From the NCBI GenBank assembly GCA_009602725.1, contig WELB01000104.1, positions 459,803-494,447 of the forward strand: a stretch of 34,645 nucleotides of DNA, read 5' to 3'. This DNA comes from Spirogloea muscicola (taxonomy: Eukaryota > Streptophyta > Zygnematophyceae > Spirogloeales > Spirogloeaceae). Positions 18,903-27,745 of this stretch are shown piece by piece; within the stretch, counting starts at the first letter, position 1, and every line of letters starts with the position of its first letter. Below the pieces are notes generated by a model. The model saw nothing but the letters and a program-made list of their open reading frames with translations, was not told where the DNA came from and searched no databases. A program made the translations under genes and the position numbers.

Positions 18903-21796
18903 TCATGATGGTGCCGAGTGCTGCCTCGACTCCCGAAACAGCAGGATGAGGGCTTTGGCCTGCCACCACAATGTGCAAGCAGCAACACACTTAGCCATGC
19001 TGCGGCGTGCCAATTGACGACATTAAGAGGCGCCGTCCAGACTTCCATATTCAATGCACAGGCACTACTAGAACAAGAGGAAGAAAGAGGGATGTGAACA
19101 GTGGTTGGGGAGGAAAGAGGCTGGGGGGGAGAGCGAGCTTACTTTCTCCTTGGCGCGCGGCCGGCCCTCCTGCGAGAGAGCAACAAGCGGCGGGACGGCG
19201 CCCGCATGCCAGATGGAGGCCCGGTGCTCGCGGCTGTGGACTGCAAGGTGCAGCAGTGTGGCTGCTGCATTCTCGCGCTCACGCGGCGACCCTGCCTCCA
19301 CCACCTCCACTAGCGCGGCAATACCGCCAGGCGCAGCGGCGATCTGTTCTTGAGCTGCTGGCAGCGACGCAAGGCAAGACAGCACAGCGACGGCCCGGCC
19401 GACCATGCCAAGCGCGGGGCTTTGCATGAGTGCCACCAGTGGCTGCACGGCGCCCGCGGCCACAACTGCTGGCCGCTCCAGCGGCAAGCTGGCGAGGTAG
19501 TAGAGCGCCGTTACGGCGTCCTTCTTGCCGACCGGAGAGCCGCTGATGAGCGTTTGCACGAGCGCATCAGCGACGCCCTTTGCCACCGCCTCCGCCTTAA
19601 GATCATCGCTCAGCAGGAGGAGGGTGCGAAGCAGCGCCACTGCGTTCTCCGCCGCCTCACGCCCGCAGCGGCCACCAGTGTTGCTATCATTTAGCAGAGC
19701 CACGAGCTGGTCGAGTACGCCAACGACCGCCATCTCCGCCGCGTTGCGCTCGTTGCGGATGCAAAGGTTAAGCAGTGCAGTGACCGCATGCTCCAGCAGC
19801 AGGCCACTGGCGCTCGCTAGGGTGGCGACGAGCAGCGGAATCGCCCCTGCCGCGCCAATGTTAGCTCGGTTTGCCGAGTTGTCGCGCGCTAGCACCCGCA
19901 ACTCCTCCGCTGCGTCCCGCATCTCGGCTGCTGTGCCGCTCTGGAGCGTGGTGACGACAAGCTCGATGTGAATCTCGTCGGCAGGCTCGCCAATGTCCGC
20001 CGGGTCCGGCATGTGCGAGTTGCTAAACGAGCTGGAATGGGCATGTTCCATCACGCCCTGCCCGCCACTCCTGCTGTCCCTGCTGCTACCGGCAGGAATC
20101 CTGCTGTTGTTTCTGCTGCGCCTTGCCTCAGCTCCAGCTGGGCGGTCGATCCCGAGCAGCTGGCCGATGCTCTGCGGCACTGGCGACTCCGCAAATGGCG
20201 GCAGCCCAGGTTCCCACCTATCCATTCCCAGGACAAGTGCCGGCAGCGGCAGGGCTGTCTGCGGCTGTGCCATCGACGACAAGGAGCCATCGGCACTGCT
20301 GACACCACTCCTGCTGCTAGGTCCCAGCTCACTCGACTCGTTGCCGAGGTCTAGGGCGACCTCCTCGAGCAGCTCGTCGCCACCATTGCCATCATGCTCC
20401 GCATTAGCTTCGCAGTCATCATTTTGCGATGGCTGGCTGCCTCCCCTGTAGCCGCCACCATAACCGTTGGACTGCGGCCGCCGCTTCTCCTGGTAAGAAG
20501 GGGCGCGCAGCAGGGTCTCCTCCTGCGGCCGTGACTCCCCATCCGTAGCCAGCCGGCCTGGCAGACTCCGCTGTCGGCTGATCGAGCCCTCCATGGCAAC
20601 AGCGTCACCAGAGCCCGGGAAGCAATGGCCACCACGAGCATCACTGCTGGGTGGCCGTGGAGCGGGGCTCGGCGTCCCCGGTGGGATGCCTGGTGACTTG
20701 ATTGGAGGATCGCCCATCATCACGCCGGAGGTGAGGGCGCCTGGGTGCTTATCACACCATGCCGCAATGAGACGCCGCAGCGCGCGGTTGGGGATGAGGA
20801 CCTCTGCAGCCTGCAGCGGCTCGCCCGTCGTGGGGCACACGTGCGCGCCAGCGTCCAGCAGCTGCTGAATGCACGCCCGCTCATACGTGTTTCCTGCGGG
20901 GGCAGCGATGAAAGCGCTGTTCAGAGGCTAGTAATGCCTTTCTGGCACGAGGGCAATAGTGAAGCCACAGACGGCTTACTCGGCTGGCAAAGATTGACAA
21001 GCTCTGCTGCACCTTCCCAACAGAATGGAAAAGCCTTGAGCATAAGGGACTGGTAAAGCATCTCTTGTGGGTACACTATCAGGATCGCGCCCTCCATTAC
21101 CCCCCTCTAGCCGCAATAGACTGCCCTTCCAAGTCTTCCCACTATTGCCAGTTGCCTCCCCGCCTCTTAACACCTCACCCTCCTCTCTCAACAGGACCTA
21201 TCTCCAGCCAATACATTGACCTAGATGTCCTGATGGGACATCTAGAGAAGAGATGGTAGGCCTCCAGTGAGGCAGCTGAAAGAGCACGCTGCAGGAGGAC
21301 GGAAGGAGGGAGGGAGAGGAAGAGAGGAAGGAGGGAGGAAGGAGGGAGGAAGGAGGGGTGGGGCAAACCCGAGGAAACAGTGACAGGGTCCAACATAAGG
21401 TGGCCCGAAATGGGGCAGCAGAACTCTGCTGGAGGGCGGCCGCCTGTGTCGTCGTCACCGGGTTCGTCACCGAATGCGGGATGGCTGCTCGGCGAATGCG
21501 CTTGCGCCAGCGGCGGCAGCGGCGCCCACCTGCAGCGGCCGCCGCCGCCGCCACTGCCGCCAGAGTTCTCCGCGTCCTCTGGCACCACCGCAGGGTCCAT
21601 GGCCTTGAGCGCCAGTGTGGGGCCCGAAACCCCGCGGTGGCACAGCGCCTCCCACGGCGCCACGCACTGCGGCGAGGAGATCGGCTGGCGGAGGCGCGGG
21701 CGCCTCGCCAGCATGTCGGACGGGAGGGCCGTGACGGCGGACCCTCCCCCTGCCGGACGGCTCCTCGCCCCTCACGCACAGCCCGCCCCGCGAGGT

Positions 21797-21830
<34 letters not shown>

Positions 21831-21964
21831 ACAGCCGTGTCTGCTGTGGTTGGAGGCAAGACTGCTGCTGCCGCTGCGTCGACGATCCGGGCCAGCCCCA
21901 CGGGCACGTCGTGGCCCTTGAGGAGCTCTGGGCCGTACTCTTCTAGGAACACCAGAACTTGGAA
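18903..21964 (-). CDS. U-box/armadillo-repeat E3 ubiquitin ligase (PUB-type, 5' end unresolved)
   Basis: Plant PUB ligases bind E2 through the U-box and substrates through ARM repeats. Minus-strand exons are 21964-21369, 20893-19143 and 18959-18903 (TGA at 18905-18903). The U-box is split by an in-frame intron: EFCCPISGHLMLDPVTVSSG, then NTYERACIQQLLDAGAHVCP and LIPNRALRRLIAAWC. A Ser/Gly/Pro-rich linker follows. About six ARM repeats come next, including RANIGAAGAIPLLVATL, HAVTALLNLCIRNERN, DAVTALYYLASLPLERPAVV and RENAAATLLHLAVHSREHR. The protein ends GAVPPLVALSQEG...RAKEKAKALILLFRESRQ, close to the PUB13/14-like ending. In the first exon the N-terminal part (VLVFLEEYGPELLKGHDVP) and the U-box part are in different frames. 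Removing one C from 21746-21750 joins them. Upstream is a CT-rich tract with an N, then repeats, so the start is not located. It is convergent with the membrane-protein gene, with 100 bases between stops. Confidence 0.85.
21223..21248. repeat. Short inverted repeat in U-box gene intron
   Basis: CTAGATGTCC and GGACATCTAG face each other across a loop of about 5 bases within the intron 20894-21368. No function is evident. Confidence 0.6.
21290..21360. repeat. Polypurine GGAAGGAGGGAGG microsatellite
   Basis: This is an interrupted run of GGA/GGGA/GAA units on the plus strand. On the gene's strand it is a pyrimidine-rich tract just inside the intron, after the donor at 21368. It is prone to length variation. 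Confidence 0.85.
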
Positions 21965-22020
21965 CTGCAGAAGGGAAAGCGAAAGATAGAGAGGCGGAGA
22001 GAGAGGGAGAGGGAGAGGNT
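21965..22020. repeat. GAGAGG / CTCTCC tract with N
   Basis: This purine-rich tract on plus reads as TCTCCCTCTCTC followed by TTCTGCAG on the minus strand, a strong polypyrimidine acceptor for the U-box exon starting at 21964. An N at about 22019 marks uncertain sequence. Confidence 0.7.
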
Positions 22021-22385
22021 TTGTGGGCGGCGGGGGCGGCGGGGGGGGTGAGAGGGCGTCCCGCGGCGGCCGAGGCAACGACCGGGCGGCGCAAGCGACG
22101 CGTGCAGGGGCTGGCGCCGGGTGGGCCCCCCCACAGTAGCGGTGGCGCGCCTCCCGCCGGGAAGAAGCGCCGAACGGGGGGGGGGAAAGCGCGCGGGGCG
22201 CATGAAATGAAATGGAGGCCAATTCAAGCCGATACATCATTGTTCGCCGAGAGACGAGAGAAGAAAAAGCTCGCCCACAGAAGAGAGGGGCTGGCAGAAG
22301 CCAGCCAAAAAAGAATGGACAAAATCCAAAGAGCTACAGGAGAATCACTCAGTAACCTCTGCTAAGCAGCCGCAGGTCGGAGATG

Positions 22386-22426
22386 CTCGCCGTCGACTGG
22401 GAAGGACTCTCCCAGTCGACGGCGAG
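22386..22426. repeat. Perfect 17-bp inverted repeat with 7-base loop
   Basis: CTCGCCGTCGACTGGGA (22386-22402) is perfectly complementary to 22410-22426. It sits inside repeat block 2 and directly follows a SDLRLLSRGY-type module end read on the minus strand. Perfect pairing suggests recent formation or selection for structure. Confidence 0.9.
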
Positions 22427-22939
22427 GGCTGTGATCAGCCAGCCCAGGAAGACGACTGCAAGAAGGGAGAGCTCGTCCATTCCAAGAAGTTGTGGCGAAG
22501 AGAAAGAATGGCCGAGAGGCCAGCCCGAGGGCCTGTACAAGGTCCGAAGTGCCTGTCCAGGTGAGGCGCGGCGCCCCGGGGCCGCCGGTGATCGCGCCCC
22601 CCTGCCTTGCCTGCTTCTTTTTGTGCTTGTTTTTCTTTTGGCTTCCCTTGGCCCCTTCTCGTCCTTTGTTCATTCTTTTCTGGGCTGGCTTTCTCCAGCC
22701 CCTATCCTCAATGCGCGAGCCCTTCTTCCTGCCCTGGCCTTGCTCATCCTTTCTTGGGCTGGCTGCCCCCAGCCGTTGCCTTACTTTTCGGCCCCTTCCT
22801 TGTTTTCGGCTTTGGACATTGTCCATTCTTTTCGGGTTGGCTTTGCCAGCCCCTCTTCTCTGTGGGCGAGCTCTTCTTCCCATTAGAAGAAAAGCTCTTC
22901 TTCGGACTCGTCAACACTTTTCGGGCCCCGGCTCCTCAG

Positions 22940-23052
22940 ACCTTGTCCATTCCTTTGGAGAAAGCGCGGCCAGATTGACTGGTGGCTGCGAAAGGCCAGC
23001 CCAAAGGAATGGACAAGGCCTCTGCCAGCCACCAGTTAATGTGGCCGCGCTT
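22940..23052. repeat. Interlocked inverted repeats (A-B-A'-B')
   Basis: Segment A (22940-22957, CCTTGTCCATTCCTTTGG) is perfectly complementary to 23001-23018. Segment B (22962-22988) is complementary to 23026-23052 with two mismatches. The order A, B, A', B' means the two pairs interlock. At 3258 the unit runs A then B', so here an inverted copy (B A') appears to lie inside the unit. Confidence 0.8.
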
Positions 23053-23264
23053 GCTTTCTTTCCGGCCTGGCTGTCCACAGCCCCTCGCCCGCGAGGGTGG
23101 AGCGGAGTAACTCGCGAGCAGGCCGCGCTATGGCTGCTGAGTCTAGGCGGAGTGCCTCTTTCCCAGTTGCGAGTTACTCGGACTTGCTGCTGCTCACACG
23201 TGGGTACTGAGCTTCCCTTTGCGTCGTCCTATGTCTAGCTGTGTAGTTTTGAGGGAAGAAGTTG

Positions 23265-23374
23265 CTCTCCTAATGGGGGCAAGGGCTGTGAAAAGCCAGC
23301 CCGAAAAGAATTGACAAAGGTTCGAAGGGGCCAAAGCTGCTGGCTTGTCACAGCCCTTGGCCCCATTGGGAGAG
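23265..23374. repeat. 36-bp imperfect fold-back
   Basis: The arm 23265-23300 (CTCTCCTAATGGGGGCAAGG, then GCTGTGAAAAGCCAGC) pairs with 23339-23374 with three mismatches by eye. The 38-base spacer contains AAAGAATTGACAAAGGTTCG, the usual A-rich part of the module. Confidence 0.8.
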
Positions 23375-23857
23375 CCACTTTCTCGGAACTCGAAGGCTGT
23401 GCAGCGAAAGACGCTCCCAGGGACAAGCAGTGGCTGTGAGAGGCCAGCCCAGATCAAGTATCAACGAAGTTCGAAGGGCCCAGAGAGGATGCTAAAGCAC
23501 ACAGATCAAGTAGCTACGGAACACTCAGTAACCCCTGTTGAGCAGCCGGATTCGGAGCCACTAGTCTCCGGCTAGCGGGCTGTGAAAAGCCAGCCCAGAC
23601 GCAGAAAGATGAAACTGCTGGTCCAACTAGCCAAAAGGTGCACAATGTGGTAGAGCTGCTCACTATGCGTTGTCTGCCACCGGCCCAGACGGAGGGACGA
23701 GGAGGGCTCCCGCCACGGGAACGCACGACCCACGGCCGCGAGGTGTCCCCGTCCCAACGCCGCCGCCGGGCGGCGGCAGCGGGCGGCGGCCGGCACCCCC
23801 GTCCGGCGGCAGGGAAAATTGACTGCACTGTCATCAGAGGATGGCGATGGCTGTCGG

Positions 23858-23985
23858 TGGTCGATGGCCCGCGCGCTGCACCTGCGGGCCGGCACAGCCC
23901 TCGCTGCTGCCTCTGGCTCTGGCCAGGGGACCCACTTCCAGGAGCCTAGCGTCTCTGACCTGAGGCTACTTAGCAGGGGTTACTG
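23858..23985 (+). repeat. Repeat copy B with conserved SDLRLLSRGY-stop reading frame
   Basis: This is the plus-strand partner of 2809-2935. Translation gives MARALHLRAGTALAAASGSG and then QGTHFQEPSVSDLRLLSRGY before a stop. Differences from copy A are few, and several are synonymous. It may be a captured host exon or the end of a lost element protein. Confidence 0.55.
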
Positions 23986-24030
23986 AGTGATCTGTAGCTG
24001 CTTTGTTTCTTTGTGTGCTTGTTCTTCTTA

Positions 24031-24205
24031 GAAGAAAGTGCTCGCCCATTGAGAATAGGGGCTGGAACAACCAGCCCGAAAAAGAATGAACAGAGTACGA
24101 GAAGAAAGCTTCTTAGCGCTTCCCCTGGCCCCTTCTCGTCCTTTGTTGATTCTTTTTTGGGCTGGCTTTTCCAGCCCCTATTCTCAATGGGCGAGCACTT
24201 TCTTC
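24031..24205. repeat. Long fold-back element with 74-bp arms
   Basis: The arm 24031-24104 (GAAGAAAGTGCTCGCCCATT onward) is complementary to 24132-24205 with six mismatches by eye. The spacer is 27 bases and includes AGCGCTTCCCCTGG. Each arm carries its own internal GGCTGG/CCAGCC hairpin, so this is a hairpin of hairpins. It is a candidate non-autonomous fold-back element or a source of double-stranded RNA. Confidence 0.85.
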
Positions 24206-24639
24206 TCTGATGGCTGTCAGAAGCCAGCCCAAGAAGGAATTTCGTGCATTTGAAACCCACGAAGAGATTTGAGCCCTCGTGGGTACTAAGCTTCCCTCTG
24301 CATCATCTCGTGTCTAGCAGTGTTTCTTTTTCCCGGCTCCTTCTGGATCTTGTCAATTCTTTATGGTCTGGCCTTTCCCAGCCCCTTTCTCTGTGGGCGA
24401 GCAACATCTCTCTAGAGGGGCGGAGGGCTGTAATAAAGAAGAAAGACGCTTCCAGGAGAGGGCGGTGGCTGGGAGAGGCCAGCCAATGAAAAAGAACGAA
24501 TGAATTCCGAAGGGGCCAGGGATAAAGCGAGCTCGAAGAGAATGGACAAGGTCCGGAAAGGGCTGGAAGGGCCAAAATACGGAACTACTCTCCATGACTT
24601 CTGTGATTGTGGACGCTCAATACCCTCTAGTCAGGTGAA

Positions 24640-24927
24640 ATGCAGATTGGATTGACTAGAGGACGGGATAACGTCCCCAGAAAAGAAAATAAAAGGAGAG
24701 GCCATAATATTAGACGAAGGGCCACTTTACCTTTCACCGGCCCACTTCGACATTGTGGGTGTCAACCTGGCGGAGGTCCACGAGTCGATGTGGTTGTGAC
24801 GGAGGCGTACAAAAGTCCAGCATCGACCCACATTGCTGGCCACGAAGTGAAAAGTGCAGAGCAGAGAAAGCTGCAGCACTACTCTGACTACCCCCGTAGG
24901 GATCACCTCCTACCAGCCGCAATCTGA
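24640..24927 (+). pseudogene. Possible retroelement protein remnant
   Basis: The open frame reads PRVDVVVTEAYKSP, then HEVKSAEQRKLQHYSD and PRRDHLLPAAI. The style loosely resembles the C-terminal part of LINE-type reverse transcriptase proteins (charged helix with an R/K-Y motif, then PxAI/L). No RT catalytic YxDD motif is present. The fragment lies in repeat block 2. This is a weak impression from residue pattern only. Confidence 0.25.
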
Positions 24928-25385
24928 CACCTCTGGCTGCATGGGTCCTCGATTTCATACCGTACCTGAATATATTATAAGTGTAGGATATGCACGACAT
25001 GAGGATATGCTTCCAGCCCAGATGGGCATGCTGGCAGGCTCTTTGTCATCTCTGCGATGTTGTGTGTCAGCCTGTTTGCAGCGAGCTCAGGCTCATGCTT
25101 TCCCCCAGAAAGCAGGTCGAGCCTTGACTGGTGGCAGAAAGGGCTTGTCACTTGCCATGCGGTTTTCGGGCAGCGACCTGTATGTGCTAACTCGTGGTTA
25201 CTGAGCGCGTCAGCTTAGCAGCCGGTGATGTACAGCTGTCGATATGCTTGCCTTTGTACTTGGCCACTCAGGCCCTCCATCACTCAAAACACACTCAACG
25301 ACACAGTGTGACGTCCTGATCCATAAACACACATTTAGGGGCTAATAAGTCCTTATTGCATATCGGACCGAGGGGATTTTAGGGA

Positions 25386-25700
25386 CTACCCCCCTACAAG
25401 TGAAACGCCAGCGCACAAAGCGCACATATGCGCACACAGCGCAGCGGAAGTCTTACCCTGAGGCACAATTAGGAGGCGGCAACTCTTCTGAGGGTCTGGC
25501 TTAGTAGCTGTTTCCAGATGGGGCGCAGCCATGGCACTTACAGAGAGCAGGCGATGTCCGCAGCGATTAGCTGCGGCGATCGGCTGGGCAGCAGACGACG
25601 GCAGCAGAGCTGTGGCGGCAGCCGCGGCAGCAGGCAAGCAGGGCAGTGCCTCTCTCCTCGCGTCACTGGTCCGGCTGATGAAGTGGCCTCGGCCTACTAC
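25386..25700 (-). pseudogene. Orphan exon-like segment (Ala-rich presequence style)
   Basis: On the minus strand an open stretch reads PAAAAAATALLPSSAAQPIA, then HRLLSVSAMAAPHLETATKP and SCRLLIVPQ. It ends at a strong donor (CCTCAGG, then GTAAGACTT, about 25456). It has the look of a plastid-presequence first exon, but no following exon was found downstream on that strand. The plus strand of the same segment is also open. It may be a gene fragment carried by the repeats. Confidence 0.3.
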
Positions 25701-26146
25701 TTATGAGAAAGCGTGGTCAGATTGATTGGTGGCGTTCCATCTGCCAGCACCTCCCTGGAGGGTGTGACGAGGGTAGCCCCAAAGAAACAAATTGCTCGCC
25801 TGTAGAGAAGAGGGGCTGGCAAAGGCCAGCCTAAAATGCAAGGACAATATCCGAAGAGCCAAAAAAGGTGCCGAAAAGAAAAACCACAAAGCTAGACACG
25901 ATACGATGCAGAGGGAAGCTTAGTACCCACAAGGGAGCCCCAAGAAGAAATTGCTCGCCCACAGAGTAGAAAGACGAGGCTGCTGATATCAAAAGAGCGG
26001 CTGTGAAAACCAGCCAGATGCATACAGGTGTTCATGTCGGAGCCACAGGCCAGGCAGCCAGGGCGCTCTTAGAGTAGAAGGGCTGGCAAAGCCAGCCCAA
26101 AGAAGAATGGACAATTGGGGTGGGCCCGACATTGGGTATACGAATA

Positions 26147-26203
26147 TATGTCGACATCCAGATGTCGACACCCGAATGTCGACATTAGAAGGTCGACATC
26201 CGG
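26147..26203. repeat. Four-copy 14-bp GTCGAC tandem array
   Basis: The palindrome GTCGAC occurs at 26150, 26164, 26178 and 26192, spaced exactly 14 bases, in the context ATGTCGACATCCAG with small changes. It is at the right part of repeat block 2. It may be a minisatellite or a cluster of binding sites. Confidence 0.9.
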
Positions 26204-26516
26204 TGCAAATGGTCCGGCAACCATTTGGCACTCCCAAACGGTGGGGTCGTTACACAGCTTCTCCTCTCGGTCCGTCCTCCTCGACGTCCTCCCCAACACC
26301 TGGGTTAGCATTTGTTACACCTGGGCTCGCAACCGCGGGTCTATATTCATGACAGTACTTAGCTGTACTGCTTTTGCAGCAAGTCCTAATCCAATTGGTT
26401 TCCCGTGGGTGCTCATCGCTCTGGACGAGACGCTTGGGCCACGCTCACACCAAGGATCCAAGTAATGACTGAAGTAGCTGCCCACACATACGCGTGCATC
26501 TTCCCGACCCAGACAA

Positions 26517-26759
26517 TTAGCATTCCAACGAGGGCCACCCACGCCAACTGTGCCAGGTTGGGCGACGCATCACGCGGAGAAGAGGAAGGAGCGATCTTAT
26601 AAGGACCACGCCCGGGGCGACCACTTTTTCCCACGCCCCATCGACATTTATGGCGGCTACCGAACGAAGCGGTCTCCTCTCCTCCAACGCCTGGCACAAT
26701 CTGTCAACGCCCGCCGATGTAGTCAGGCGGGTAGCTTCGGGCGTTTTAGCGTCCCGCAA
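26517..26759 (-). pseudogene. Possible RNase H-like remnant (very weak)
   Basis: The minus-strand open frame contains AAINVDGAWEKVVAPGVVLI, reminiscent of the VDGAW...GVV core of plant retroelement RNase H. There is no surrounding conserved sequence. Reported only because block 2 is rich in mobile-element debris. Confidence 0.15.
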
Positions 26760-26959
26760 GCAGTCCTCGCTTGCTATAGAATGCGGATTTTAAAGAATCT
26801 GCAGCGCTGCCAGGCACTCGCGTAACACCAGCGTGCTGGGCGCGCATAAGGCCAGGCAATGGCTTCCGTGGTGGTGGTCTGTCTCCAAGCTTAGCTTCGT
26901 CAGGTATGTATGTACTTACTCGTGGATACTAGTGTCCCCCTTAGCCAGCTCATTGCCCC

Positions 26960-27745
26960 GTTACCAGGACTTCTGTAATGCTCGACTTGGCCTCCCTGCG
27001 CATCGCGCACCTTCTCTCTCTCTCTGATCCACAACCGCCTGCACTGCTGACCTGCACTAGTACACCAGACAGACAAGTGCACAAGTTCAGTCGGTCTGGT
27101 CTCAGTATTGCAAGTGTATTTGCCAGCCCTCCCAGCTCAGTCATGTGCCAGCCCCACCGCCTTGCAGCCAAGGGGGCGGAGCTCTAACGTCCTGCGCTAT
27201 GCGGTTGCCTGGTCTAATCTGTAATGATCGTCCCTCACTTCATACAAATGACGCCCTTGAGAATGCTCTGCCTTACCAAGTTGTGTGCGCCAAGCGATCA
27301 ATAAGTGCACATGGTAGTCAATCACTTCGGCTCGCTGATGGACCACAAGACTCAGGGCTAAGTTTCAGCAGGCACCAAAGCCACTAGTGGCTTCTTGTGC
27401 CCACTTCTGACAGTGCACGTGGCACCAGTTCCACAAAAATATGGCTGAAGTAGCGTCGTCACAAGAGCGTGGGCGCCTACAACTGTGCCAGAGGCAGCCT
27501 CTGTCGACTGAATGCTGGCAGATTGCAGCTGCCAAGGCCACTGTAGGCCCAGGCTGCTCTCCTCAAGTGCTTACAAGCCAGCTTGTTTGGCTTCAAAGTG
27601 GGCACAGCCACGACTTCAAGAAAAATCAGCTCCAATTGTGTAGGTGTAGCCGCTGCTTCTACATACCTTTGATTACCCAGGACACCTGCCTTGGACCTTC
27701 CTGCTCACCACCAATATCTGTTTGCGGTTTGCACCGACCAAGTAC
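26960..27745. other. Intergenic flank of the Ca2+-ATPase gene
   Basis: No credible gene was seen. It contains a short CT microsatellite (about 27011-27026). The minus-strand 3' UTR of the Ca2+-ATPase presumably occupies roughly 27560-27745. Confidence 0.45.
27571..27575 (-). other. Putative TGTAA polyadenylation signal
   Basis: This is a TGTAA on the minus strand about 170 bases past the Ca2+-ATPase stop codon, a typical green-algal signal and distance. The motif is short, so chance occurrence is possible. Confidence 0.35.

Larger units (their letters stand above)
22190..26960. repeat. Mosaic block of fold-back repeat modules (block 2)
   Basis: This is the same module family as block 1. Its left edge carries GCGCATGAAATGAAA followed by AGGCCAATTCAAGCCGATAC (22200-22232), which matches 5616-5650. 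It contains GGGCTGG...CCAGCCC hairpins at about 22280, 22680, 22760, 22835, 23290, 24060, 24160, 24370, 25810 and 26080. It also has CTCAGTAACC...GCTAAGCAGC motifs (22347, 23526) and CGTGGGTACT-AGCTTCCC motifs (23200, 24272; reversed at about 25918). The right end carries a copy (26890-26955) of the piece at 3405-3460. No transposase, RT or integrase domain was convincingly seen; possible remnants are listed separately. Confidence 0.75.

Noticed and set aside
19001-20868. Plus-strand open frames opposite the armadillo exon
   Set aside because: These are shadows of the strong minus-strand coding sequence.
21198-22240. Alternative minus-strand frames over the U-box N-terminus
   Set aside because: They are the same exon read across a one-base error and the CT/N tract, not separate genes.
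22607-23240. Hydrophobic plus-strand frames in repeat block 2 that look like membrane proteins
   Set aside because: Leu/Phe/Trp-rich peptides come from the TTCTTTT-GGGCTGGCTTTT modules and recur wherever the module occurs. There is no independent coding evidence.
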